A DNA stretch of 64,000 bases, from positions 546,120-610,119 of the forward strand of contig RPFO01000123.1 in assembly GCA_009746045.1 (NCBI GenBank). Direction: 5' to 3'. Below the pieces are notes generated by a model that was not told where the DNA came from, did not search any database, and worked only from the letters and a program-made list of their open reading frames with translations. The stretch is from Mesostigma viride (taxonomy: Eukaryota; Streptophyta; Mesostigmatophyceae; Mesostigmatales; Mesostigmataceae). The translations under genes were made by a program, and so were the position numbers. Positions 11,570-19,468 of the stretch are shown piece after piece (position 1 is the stretch's first letter; every line of letters begins with the position of its first letter).

Positions 11570-12042
11570 AGTTAGTCTCCATGCTTTGCTGTAGACTAAG
11601 TCTCAAAGGCATTGTGAATACAACGTATGAATAAGCCTTGTAAACCTACGTTGGTATGTGAATATAAATACCACGTGGGCTATGCAGATAGGAATGCTAG
11701 TCGAGTCGCATACGTTTCCCTAGATAGGTACTTTGGGTACTGAGGTACGTGACAGATGTCAGTACCCAGTATACGTAGTGTCCTGTCATTGGACGGTACT
11801 AGAGTATCCTAGATAGGGACCGTACTGCAGCGTGCATTGATCTGTGATCGCACGATGCAGTGACTAGACAGCTACCTGTCATCGTGCGGCCTCGGGCCAA
11901 CGGTCTGCACCCAACGGTCACTGGCGGCGCAGCCGGTGAGAGGAACGTTGATAAAGGGTAAACCTATTTTCTAATGAACCAAGCAATTCATTGCTCACAG
12001 CCTTCAGTGTTCTCAAGCAATATATCCCACCGCATTCTAACT
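11570..12042 (+). repeat. Copia-A 3' LTR
   Basis: Identical by inspection to the 5' LTR at 3,910-4,382; followed by CTACC, the second copy of the target duplication. Confidence 0.93.
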
Positions 12043-12117
12043 CTACCCTTCTCCACCCCCACCTCCACCCCCACTCCCCCGCTAATAGGGCAACGGCCCA
12101 TTCTTGGTATTGCTAGC

Positions 12118-12286
12118 TTTAGTACGTTAGGATTGCGTGTACCGCCATCCATCCATCCATCGGGGTTAATGCTCCGTGACTCCCCAACGGGAGCATTAAT
12201 TAATTAATTAATTAGGAACATAACTCCGTTGGGAGTATATGTAGCACGTATAGCCCAGAATATATGTGCTACAGCAGCTAAGGCAG
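12118..12286. repeat. Two LINE 3' tails meeting tail to tail
   Basis: A plus-strand tail (CCATCCATCCATC, then gactccccaacgggag) runs into TTAATTAA repeats at about 12,197-12,214. A minus-strand tail of the ORF1-type family follows (reverse complement of actcccaacggagttatg). The junction is therefore an imperfect palindrome of two LINE termini. Confidence 0.6.
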
Positions 12287-13135
12287 GGGCTCCCCCGCTC
12301 CTTAGATCACCTTTAAGAACCCGGCGGACAAGATTTCTTTTCTCCGACGCCGCAAGCGGCTCGAGAAGACTCACTTCACCCTTGACGACGACTTGACCCT
12401 GGCGCAGCAACAACGGCGACGGGAGCTATGGCCTATGGCCGACCTACCTCCAGCTCCGGCAGACCAAGGCGGGGCAGCCGGTGTACTGGAAGGGGGCGCG
12501 GCCATCTACGTCGGCCACAAGCCCTTGCAGGCGACCCCCGCGGCCCCAACGACTCCAGACGCCCCAGTAAGTAAGTAAGTACTTGCGTGTCATGCGCAAA
12601 GGCATGCCACGGAGTACTATGCTAATCTCATTAGAAAAATAATTACACAAAAGTTTAAACAAATATCGTCTGCATCATCAGACGCCCCAGCTTAGGGGAA
12701 TACAGCAGTAGTAGTGCAGAATAGATAGACCGTACGTGGCCATGTACATGTAAGCCTCCTACAGGCTCTATACCAGCTGACTCACGAGTCTCATTTAGCC
12801 ATGTACATGCGTGCCTATGATGTGCCACCCTCCAGACATGATGCCTAGCTTTATTTAGTTATGCCGTGCCCATGCAGAGAGCTGCTCTCTGCTGAGATGC
12901 CACGCTCTAGCTCTTGTATAGCTATGCTGATCTTCCCCACCTACATATGACGGGCTCCCCTTAGCTGGGCGTTGCCCGAGACTCTGGCTGGGTGGTGCAG
13001 GTGCCCTAGTGCACCTAGAGCAAGTGTTGTTTACATTCCCACCCTTGCAGGAAGTAGCTTAGAATGTATTATAGGCTCATATGCCCCTTCTCTGCAGGCT
13101 ATGTGCTACATTTACTCCCAACGGAATTATGTTCC
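12287..13135 (+). pseudogene. ORF1-type LINE fragment (left flank of the PLV)
   Basis: The segment encodes the C-terminal part of an ORF1-type protein (LTLAQQQRRRELWPMADLPP, then VLEGGAAIYVGHKP). It is followed by about 450 bp of 3' UTR and the tail actcccaacggaattatg plus TTAATTAA, ending at the PLV border. It is the inverted counterpart of 49,392-50,050 on the other side of the PLV, from which it differs by scattered substitutions and indels. A short element is inserted at 12,568-12,678. Confidence 0.65.
12568..12678 (-). mobile_element. 111-bp SINE-like element with 12-bp target duplication
   Basis: The insertion is flanked by the direct repeat cagacgccccag (12,556-12,567 and 12,679-12,690). 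The related flank at about 49,793 has the uninterrupted site (gccggggcgtctgg on the plus strand). On the minus strand it ends in (TTAC)n, a typical SINE/LINE tail. A second copy at 63,015-63,136 shares about 100 bp and extends further at the 5' end, which fits 5' truncation. On the plus strand it begins with GTAAGT, a splice-donor look-alike. Confidence 0.75.
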
Positions 13136-13274
13136 TAATTAATTAATTAAGTAGCTTCCATCATCATTCCGTCATCATTCCGTCATCGCGACTAGGAGAA
13201 GTGCACCACCCTTATGCTGGCATCTGCCACCCCTATAGTGACCCTATAGTGACCGCGGCCTAGGATGGGTCTCA

Positions 13275-13303
13275 CCCTAAACCCTAAACCCTAAAACCCT
13301 AAA
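13275..13303 (+). repeat. Telomere-type repeats inside the left TIR
   Basis: Four tandem units, CCCTAAA, CCCTAAA, CCCTAAAA, CCCTAAA, lie about 125 bp inside the outer end. The inverted copy is at 42,740-42,768. TTTAGGG and TTTTAGGG are telomere repeats of plants and green algae. Confidence 0.95.
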
Positions 13304-13394
13304 CCACTTCTCACCACTGCTCACCAGGTTGTGACATTTAGGCTGGCATCTGTCACCACCCCGGCAATTGTGAGGGGTTGGGTGTGACAAGGAT

Positions 13395-13875
13395 GGCGAA
13401 AAATTGCACGTACTTACTCTTATATAAAGAACGCCCAATTTTTCGCCACCCTGCCACCCCTTGGCGCGGTCATAGGAGGTGTTTGTCAAGGTGTGACAAT
13501 GATGGCGAAAAATTGCACGTACTTACTCTTAAGAAAAGAACGCCCAATTTTTCGCCACCCTGCCACCCCTTGGCGCGGGTCATAGGAGGTGTTTGTCAAG
13601 GTGTGAGAGTGATGGCGAAAAATTGCACGTACTTACTCTTAAGAAAAGAACGCCCAATTTTTCGCCACCCTGCCACCCCTTGGCGCGGGTCATAGGAGGT
13701 GTTTGTCAAGGTGTGACAATGATGGCGAAAAATTGCACGTACTTACTCTTAAGAAAGAACGCCCAATTTTTCGCCACCTTCCCCCACTGGCCGGCGCTGA
13801 GGTGGCGTGGGTTGTTGGATGTGGCGAAAAATTGCACGTACTTACTCTTAAGAAAAGACCGCCCAATTTTTCGCC
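13395..13875 (+). repeat. Five hairpin units of ~110 bp in the left TIR
   Basis: Each unit contains GGCGAAAAATTG, a spacer of about 29 nt with cacgtacttactctta, and the complementary CAATTTTTCGCC, forming a 12-bp stem. Starts are 13,395, 13,504, 13,614, 13,724 and 13,823. The first units also share the linker caccccttggcgcg..cataggaggtgtttg. Such arrays at viral ends could bind a replication or packaging protein; that role is inference. Confidence 0.9.
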
Positions 13876-13924
13876 ATGGCCTCGCAGGGTGAGGGAGCCG
13901 GCGAGGGCCGCGCGGCGGGGTGTG

Positions 13925-14242
13925 CAGAGTGTTATGGTGTATTACTCTCTGTAACCTCTGGAAACTCAGACGACCTATGCAAGAATCCCATACGACCTGT
14001 GTCGATGCATGAGAGGAATTTACTCTGGATTTTAAACTTGCAATTAGAACTGCAATTCGAGACGAAATGAAAAATGTTTTCAGCATATATTGACGCGTTT
14101 TATACTGCATAAACGAATTCATTAAAAAATATAACACGTTTACATTCGTTATCAGCTCGACAAGAGCGAAATGGCAAGCTCGTTGCCGTCGTCAACAAGA
14201 CGACAATCTACTCCTTGTCCTTGGAGTGTCCAGTCAGGCTCT
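13925..14242. other. AT-rich non-coding stretch inside left TIR
   Basis: No convincing coding sequence lies between the TIR and the first gene. The stretch is AT-rich towards 14,080-14,150, probably 3' untranslated sequence of the neighbouring minus-strand gene. Confidence 0.5.
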
Positions 14243-14779
14243 TCACGTACGAGGCGGAGTTCTTCTTGTCGCCATGGCCGTGGGAGCTTGACGCTCCTCG
14301 CGGCTCCTCTTCCTGCCATTGGAAGTGGCGGTCTTTGCGTCCTCGAAAACCTTCTTTGCCTCCTCCCATGCCTTGTAGAGCGCAATGGGGGAAATGCCTG
14401 GCTGGCGCTTGGACTTGGAGAAGCCATTGAGGAAATCGTCAACCATCTTAACGCACCCGTCGGCTTGGTCGAGGCGAATCCACTCGCAGCGGTCCTCGAC
14501 CTTCCTCGGCTTTGCCGCATTCTTCTCGTAGACCCACTCGACGCAAATTTTCGGCGTCTTGCGGTCGACATCGTCATATCCGGCGTCGTGAATCTTGAAG
14601 ACCTCGCAGGTAGGTCCGGTGCCTCCAACAGCACCTTCGTTTCCGGAAAGAAGGGAGACCTTGTGCGTCAGGTGTGCGAGCTGGTCAGATATCTTTGTCT
14701 GGCCGTCCTCGAGACCATCGAGGATTTTTCCAAGCATTGCCAACGCTTTCTCGCAAGGCCCTGCGTTTCGGGAAGCCAT
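14243..14779 (-). CDS. PLV hypothetical protein, 178 aa
   Basis: I chose the ATG at 14,777-14,779; the frame is open further upstream but without an ATG. The protein starts with a helical, possibly coiled segment (KALAMLGKILDGLEDGQ). It continues with a mixed alpha/beta part (CVEWVYEKN, CEWIRLDQADG) and ends in a basic tail (KRSREERQ). No family recognised. As the outermost gene of the leftward arm it could be a non-structural accessory protein or a DNA-associated protein, but nothing decides this. Confidence 0.6.
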   Translation of the reverse strand: MASRNAGPCEKALAMLGKILDGLEDGQTKISDQLAHLTHKVSLLSGNEGAVGGTGPTCEVFKIHDAGYDDVDRKTPKICVEWVYEKNAAKPRKVEDRCEWIRLDQADGCVKMVDDFLNGFSKSKRQPGISPIALYKAWEEAKKVFEDAKTATSNGRKRSREERQAPTAMATRRTPPRT

Positions 14780-14929
14780 GGCTACCGGCAGAGAGCTTGG
14801 CAACGTGAGATGCGTGACTTGCACGTGATTTTGCCTATTTGTGCACAATGTGCCAAGGTCCGTTACGTCTGCTGGCACGGCCTGGACAGGACGCGAAGGT
14901 GGCTGGACTTGTACAAGTGTCGAACTTGG

Positions 14930-15133
14930 CTAAATTTCGGAGCGATGCAAGTCTAAGGTGGCCTCTACCACGTGGCGAGTTCTGGGACGTGAATTTAGGT
15001 AAAAAGACTCGTAAGCGTGCGAGTAATCAACTGGGTCACTTGTCAATCGCCTGAACGAAGATTCTAGAGTGTCCACGAGAGTGAATTTTCCGAAGCAACC
15101 ACCCATATATATTTCGTAGAAATTACTTGCCAT
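14930..15133 (-). CDS. PLV small ORF, 67 aa
   Basis: ATG at 15,131-15,133 overlaps the stop of the upstream gene at 15,123, the tight spacing usual in this arm. The product is aromatic-rich at the start (NFYEIYMGGCFGKF) without a membrane segment. No family recognised. It could also be spurious because it is short. Confidence 0.35.
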   Translation of the reverse strand: MASNFYEIYMGGCFGKFTLVDTLESSFRRLTSDPVDYSHAYESFYLNSRPRTRHVVEATLDLHRSEI

Positions 15134-15629
15134 GGCAGGAACATTTTTTTTTCTCTAGTCCTCGGACTTTCTCGAAACGCAAAATTACAACGAATTTCGC
15201 CACAGCCGTTGGGACCGTGTAAGAATCATCACCAGCAGCCCTGTCGAGGTGCACGAGGCTTAAAGATAAACGACCACCATTCCGAAACAGATATGGATCA
15301 GTCAGGTTCATATAATTGTGATCGTTGACGCATGTGTAAGTCGTAGCTACAGCCCCACCAGAGCAGAATTCTGAAAAAAGCACTGCGTGCTCATCCAAAT
15401 TGTTCTCGGCCCCTCGAAAGTTAGGCGAGGTCACGCCAAGTATACTCTTCCCCGCTGCTCCCTGGATGTTAACTAGATAGGCTGCGTGCCCACCTCCTCG
15501 CCAGTCCTCGTCGATGATTGGGGCTCTCGGGTCTGGCTTGATGACAAATTCTGCTCGTCTCGTTGTGGCGTCAAAGGAGAGTGCCTTGTTGCTGTCTAGT
15601 AAAATCTGATAAAAAGTGGGATACTCCAT
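15123..15629 (-). CDS. PLV hypothetical beta-rich protein, 168 aa
   Basis: A clean ATG at 15,627-15,629 follows an AT-rich upstream stretch with TATATA. The sequence alternates short hydrophobic strands and polar turns (AAYLVNIQGAAGKSILGV, AKFVVILRFEKVRG). That pattern would suit a small virion or attachment-associated protein. No signal peptide or membrane span and no family recognised. It lies between the attachment-type protein gene and the end of the arm, so a structural role is plausible but unproven. Confidence 0.65.
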   Translation of the reverse strand: MEYPTFYQILLDSNKALSFDATTRRAEFVIKPDPRAPIIDEDWRGGGHAAYLVNIQGAAGKSILGVTSPNFRGAENNLDEHAVLFSEFCSGGAVATTYTCVNDHNYMNLTDPYLFRNGGRLSLSLVHLDRAAGDDSYTVPTAVAKFVVILRFEKVRGLEKKKCSCHGK

Positions 15630-15682
15630 GCTTTATTGTGATATATAGAAGAGATATTTAGTTCTTGTCTTGCATCCTATGT

Positions 15683-16816
15683 CTATGGGGGCGGTGTTGC
15701 AGGAGTGCCCCACTTGGCCACGAGGTACCCGCGGATCAGCTCCAACTCGGCGGAGGTCTTGGCGGTATTGTAGATGAGGATCTCGCCGATCCACCCATCA
15801 AAGGCGCGGACTGCGTTAGTCGTATCGCCACCAACTGCGAGATTGCCGGTGAACGTTTCGGGATTTGACCCGGCATCCGCGTCTGCGGTACGCCCGTCGA
15901 ATCTGGTTCTGAAAGTGTTCAATACCGTGTCCACCGAAAGCGCAAGGACGTGCTGCTGGTTGTCAAAAAAATTTTGTCTCGATGCCATCGCGACATATAG
16001 CTGGGTTGTCCCAGGACCCTGTGTCACGGCTACGACGGGACCTGTGGAGTGGTAACTGAGTCGATTCGCTCTCGCCGTCATCGTGCTTCCTATCATGAAT
16101 CCTCTGATAATGTCCGTGGTCCCGGGGTTGTTGGTATCAGGGTAGGTAGCGGTCGTCAGCTGTTTGGCGACTATCACCACGGACGACTTGGTCCCGATAG
16201 ATCCCCAGAATGTAGATGACGAGGTCAGAAGTCCCGAGCGGAGGTTGATGAAGCGGAGGGACGTCTTCCCGTTGAGCTCGGTGGTGTCCAGAATGGGCGT
16301 CTTCGCGGAATTGGACTGCGTTACGTGATACCCCGAGGCCCGGTTCTTCTTGTCGTTCATCCGCAGCACGTTGCCGCCCGCGGTGCTCTGGACGGCGGTC
16401 CCCGCGGTGTCGCTGAACAGGGTGCTGCCGTCCGACGGGTCGTACCACGCGTACAAAGCGGGGTCGACGGCTGGGTCGTACGAGTACGTGAACGAAAGCG
16501 TATTGGAGGCCGCGTTGCCACTCCCCCACGATGCGTCTATCACCGTGTTTGCACCCACGTTTACAGTCGTTGAGAAGTTGGCCATAGTTGGAGTGACGTC
16601 GAACGTGTAAGAGTTTCCACTTCCCAGGAGGTTTGAGGCCGCCCCATTGGTAACGGTGATGTCGCCCAACACAAAACCAGTTACAGGCCTGTTAAATGTG
16701 GCAGTCACGGTCACTGGAACAGCAGTAGGCGTTGGGCTGCCAGTCGTGAGGGTTACAGTATTCTTGGCACGCCTCTTCCGCGTGAGTAGTGGGCAAATGC
16801 TATAATCAAACGACAT
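15683..16816 (-). CDS. PLV attachment-type protein: Ig-like plus concanavalin A/LamG-like domain
   Basis: 377 aa from the ATG at 16,814-16,816. Residues about 20-115 form an Ig-like domain of the kind seen in bacterial surface proteins (VTATFNRPVTGFVLGDITVT, then YTFDVTP). The rest resembles a concanavalin A-like/laminin-G-3 domain: it opens with LYAWYDPSDGSTLFSD, has NGKTSLRF in the middle and closes with FDGWIGEILIYN and an ELELIRGYLVAKWG helix. Such pairs bind cell-surface glycans or proteins. Next to capsid genes this is most simply a virion fibre or receptor-binding protein. Domain calls are by pattern recognition. Exchange of such domains with bacteria is common, so horizontal origin is possible. 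Confidence 0.75.
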   Translation of the reverse strand: MSFDYSICPLLTRKRRAKNTVTLTTGSPTPTAVPVTVTATFNRPVTGFVLGDITVTNGAASNLLGSGNSYTFDVTPTMANFSTTVNVGANTVIDASWGSGNAASNTLSFTYSYDPAVDPALYAWYDPSDGSTLFSDTAGTAVQSTAGGNVLRMNDKKNRASGYHVTQSNSAKTPILDTTELNGKTSLRFINLRSGLLTSSSTFWGSIGTKSSVVIVAKQLTTATYPDTNNPGTTDIIRGFMIGSTMTARANRLSYHSTGPVVAVTQGPGTTQLYVAMASRQNFFDNQQHVLALSVDTVLNTFRTRFDGRTADADAGSNPETFTGNLAVGGDTTNAVRAFDGWIGEILIYNTAKTSAELELIRGYLVAKWGTPATPPP

Positions 16817-16825
16817 CAAACTAAT

Positions 16826-17014
16826 CTACAATATCATGACACTATTTTTTGGAGTTTCGTGGCAGTGGATATTGAAACTTCCCAACCAAACCGGCCCTTG
16901 TTTTGCTGGCAAAAGTGAGGCCCTGCCATCATCTGCTAGGTTTGGCGTATCGAAGATCAGTATCTGCCTATTTAAGGGGTTTGCGACTATCCTAGGGTCT
17001 TTGAGATAATCCAT
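16826..17014 (-). CDS. PLV small protein, 62 aa
   Basis: I use the ATG at 17,012-17,014. It sits between the capsid gene (stop at 17,046) and the attachment gene (start 16,816) with almost no spacer, which supports its being real. The sequence includes MDYLKDPRIVANPLNRQILI; no domain or membrane segment recognised. Confidence 0.5.
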   Translation of the reverse strand: MDYLKDPRIVANPLNRQILIFDTPNLADDGRASLLPAKQGPVWLGSFNIHCHETPKNSVMIL

Positions 17015-17045
17015 CGAAGACACAGTATACTAGAGAGGGAGATTT

Positions 17046-18261
17046 TTACAGCTGAACGACGGCCTGGCGACCCGCGCCGATGTCCATGCGTGACTCGGAC
17101 TCGGCGAAGATGTACAAGACGAGGTCCGTGCCGCCTGTCTTGGAGACGCGGAGAGTGACGACGCTGGCCGTGCCCCTCAAGTCGAGACCTGACTGCCACC
17201 CCTCTCCAGCGGATGGCATGTTAAGGTGTGCTGCCATAGTGAAATATCGCGTGGGCCAATATGCCTCAGTCACGGTAATGGAGGCTGGAGCCCCAATGTT
17301 CCCTTGGTCGCCAAAAGTCGAGAGCAGATTCACCCATGCCTCTGTAGGACCCATAGAGTACGCTGGGGTCTGGTAATTCCCGTTGATGTCAAATTGGAAG
17401 CCAGTGAGCGTGTCGCCAGTATGGAAGAACATATTATTACCAGCACCGTTCGCAACGTCAGCGGCAGCAGAAACTTGGACTGCCAAAAGCTTCGAGGCGC
17501 TCATGGAAGATAAGCTCGCCTTCATTCAAGTATGCGTTACTCGTACCAAGCGACTGCTTTGTTGAAGTCCAAGTATTCCACGTGTATGGGATAGTCCCAC
17601 CTTGTGCCAGCCGACTAGACAGGACCTGGCCGATGACATCTTCTTGAAATCGGTACACTTCGATGGACCAATAGATATCCTTGAGAGTATACGATAGGCC
17701 AGCCCCTGCTGCACTAGGGATGAGAACACCGGCATCCATCAGTGTCACCCTGACCTCGATTGGTGGCATGAGAGACATGTCCACAATCCTTGGATTGCCG
17801 CTAAGAAACCCGATAAAATGATCAATGCACCCTGGTTTAGCGTCGGCTTCCGCAATATTCGCCACAGGGGCCGCGACGGCATTGTCAGCCCATCCAGCAG
17901 GCCTCTGAGATTGGTTGTAGCTCGACCCTCCATGAGACGCGAGCAGAGTATGGTACAACTGGCTATAATCGTTGATGTTGTCAACTTGCTGTCCTCCAAC
18001 CAAGACTTCTAGTCGCTTGATTAGAGACGAGGTGTGTGACGGAAATGTCGCATATCCAGCGGTAGTAGCCGTCCATCCCTTGAAGTTCATGCAGATGGTG
18101 TGCAAGTCGCAAAAACCGGACGTAGGCAGGCGCACGCTGATAGTCGACCCGTGACGCACGTCAGTGGCCGCGGAGGTAGTGGAGAGCTGCACCCTTTGGG
18201 TCATGTGCTGCCCGAGGGACTTGATGACGTGCTGCATTGAGCGGGGGATAGCGCGATCCAT
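17046..18261 (-). pseudogene. MCP: PLV major capsid protein, interrupted by a +1 frameshift
   Basis: About 405 codons in two frames. The N-terminal part (18,261 to about 17,490) has the look of PLV/virophage double-jelly-roll capsid proteins: GSTISVRLPTSGFCDLHTIC, the segment TAGYATFPSHTSSLIKRLEV and LVGGQQVDNINDYSQLYHTL. The C-terminal part (to 17,046) supplies further strands (MFFHTGDTLTGFQFDINGNY). The frames meet at a run of four T (minus strand, 17,485-17,488) within GAAGCTTTTGGC. Reading three T instead of four would restore one frame. This is the main virion shell protein. As written the gene makes a product truncated at about 267 residues, unless the shift is programmed or is an assembly error. 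Confidence 0.85.
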
Positions 18262-18289
18262 CGATGTATACCCATGTGCTTAGATTATT

Positions 18290-18577
18290 TTACCGTAAGA
18301 TCTCTCCTAGTAATGGGTTGTCTTGTCGGTGAGCCTCGACCCTCTTGTCAAAGCTCGAGAGTGCCTTCAACCCAGCGTCCGCGAACCCCGCGATGTTGCT
18401 GAGCACCGGCGTGTTCCTCACGATTTCTCCTGGCACCCCTCCAAAAACGGCGTCCGCGGTCTTCAACAAAGCCTGTGCCGTGCGCGCGCCATGGCCGACC
18501 TTTCGAATAGCATCCCCCGCAGCATGGCCGACTTTACGAACGACAGAGGCGACCTTTCCGAAGACTCGATCAAACAT
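18290..18577 (-). CDS. PLV small basic amphipathic protein, 95 aa
   Basis: ATG at 18,575-18,577, abutting the minor capsid gene. It opens with an amphipathic, basic helix (FDRVFGKVASVVRKVGHAAG) and has a second Ala/Gly-rich hydrophobic part (VLSNIAGFADAGLKALSSFD). Small amphipathic proteins between capsid genes in adenovirus-like lineages can be membrane-active or cement proteins. That is analogy only. Confidence 0.6.
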   Translation of the reverse strand: MFDRVFGKVASVVRKVGHAAGDAIRKVGHGARTAQALLKTADAVFGGVPGEIVRNTPVLSNIAGFADAGLKALSSFDKRVEAHRQDNPLLGEILR

Positions 18578-18578
18578 T

Positions 18579-19325
18579 TCAACTTTGATATGGTATAGGC
18601 TGAGAAAATTTGTCGTCTGGGTCCTTGAGCGCGACGTACTTCAAGACCCGCGATATCTTGCGGGCCTCTGAGCCGATCACTTTCTGCGGCGAGATGCGGA
18701 AGGCTAGCTGAGCAACCCAGTCGGTGTACACGTCTATCGGCTGGTCATCCTCGTCCAACAACCGCAACGAGATGGAAGTTGGCGACTCTCTCAAATGCTG
18801 CCACAGAGGCTGGTACGACATCCACACTATGGGCTCCAGGTACTGCGACATCACTGGCAGGACGGCAAGGAGCCCGCCATACTGGGCGCCCTGGGGGGAA
18901 GATACCACATTCCCGCGGACTAGGTCGGTGTACACGAACACGGAGCTCAACCGACCGTTTGTGGCAGGTCTGTTCGAAGTGAGAGACGTCGTGGATTGGT
19001 ATGCTAGTGGGAGAAGGCCGAGTACCCTTCCTGCGTATTCAGAGACCTGGATGGAAAACGCATTGGGAGATGAAAAAGTGTACTTGCTCTTCGCGCGATC
19101 GTATGTCACCGTCATCCCAGGGTCGTGCACTCGTAGTGCGTTCTCAATGTTGGCCCTGTTCTCCAAACACGTGTATGAGCCGTGGGGGAGAAATATCTCA
19201 TGGGTGTCTGATGTTACTTGTGTGGTGAAAAGGAACTTGTTATTTCTCGAAGTGATGTGCGCTTGCTCGTATGGGACTGAGAGTAACTCGAGACCCACGT
19301 CGTGGAAGTCGTCCAAAAGGCCCAT
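18579..19325 (-). CDS. mCP: PLV minor capsid (penton) protein, single jelly roll
   Basis: 248 aa from the ATG at 19,323-19,325 (MGLLDDFHDV). The frame stays open for 28 more codons upstream without an ATG. An ATG at 19,405-19,407 in the adjacent frame would join it by a +1 shift at CCTTTTGAC, so the true N-terminus is uncertain. The C-terminal motif (SISLRLLDEDDQPIDVYTDW, then LAFRI) and the SSVFVYTDLVRGNVV segment match penton-type minor capsid proteins of PLVs and virophages. It should form the five-fold vertices and work with the MCP encoded just downstream. Confidence 0.8.
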   Translation of the reverse strand: MGLLDDFHDVGLELLSVPYEQAHITSRNNKFLFTTQVTSDTHEIFLPHGSYTCLENRANIENALRVHDPGMTVTYDRAKSKYTFSSPNAFSIQVSEYAGRVLGLLPLAYQSTTSLTSNRPATNGRLSSVFVYTDLVRGNVVSSPQGAQYGGLLAVLPVMSQYLEPIVWMSYQPLWQHLRESPTSISLRLLDEDDQPIDVYTDWVAQLAFRISPQKVIGSEARKISRVLKYVALKDPDDKFSQPIPYQS

Positions 19326-19468
19326 GGGGATGTCCCACGTGGGAGCAGCCAAGTCACCCCTCGCCCTGTCAGCAGTTCTAAGGGTCAAAAGGATCGTCTC
19401 TGAACATGGTCTTTCATATGCTTAGCTCTCTACCATCAACTCCGATTTGATTTCGGGTCTATTCAGAA

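Larger units (their letters stand above)
3910..12042 (+). mobile_element. Copia-A: complete Ty1/copia LTR retrotransposon
   Basis: Two direct 473-bp LTRs, which look identical by eye, bound gag, integrase, a retropepsin-like domain, reverse transcriptase and RNase H on the plus strand. The ends are AGTTAG...CTAACT, and the 5-bp duplication CTACC flanks the element (3,905-3,909 and 12,043-12,047). The integrase-before-RT order identifies Ty1/copia. LTR identity indicates very recent insertion, yet gag and pol contain frameshifts and a 480-bp CACTA element sits in the integrase. This copy therefore probably moved with proteins supplied in trans, or decayed after arrival. Confidence 0.93.
13136..13924 (+). 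repeat. PLV left terminal inverted repeat
   Basis: This 789-bp repeat matches the reverse complement of 42,118-42,907, with one clear single-base length difference in the fourth hairpin unit. From the outside in it holds: TTAATTAA repeats (possibly target), gtagcttccatcatcattcc, a duplicated cctatagtga, telomere-type repeats at 13,275-13,303, and five hairpin-forming units. Near identity of the two ends suggests recent replication or homogenisation. Confidence 0.95.

Noticed and set aside
12214-13135. A DNA transposon bounded by 48-bp inverted repeats (ctaattaatta...gttgggagt and its complement)
   Set aside because: The same ends recur as LINE tails elsewhere with ORF1 sequence beside them, so two LINE 3' ends facing outward explain them better.
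13275-13303. A true chromosome end here
   Set aside because: Only four units, mirrored in the other TIR and with ordinary sequence on both sides; interstitial repeats within the viral terminus fit better.
13395-13875. CRISPR array
   Set aside because: Repeats are ~110 bp with internal inverted repeats and near-identical linkers; the genome is eukaryotic, and repeats and spacers do not follow CRISPR form.
13593-13892. Open frames across the TIR hairpin array on both strands, with repeated peptide units
   Set aside because: They arise from the ~110-bp repeat and shift frame with each unit; the structure is inverted-repeat DNA, not a protein.
18724-19425. 233-aa plus-strand open frame
   Set aside because: Lies opposite the minor capsid gene; composition is that of an antisense shadow.
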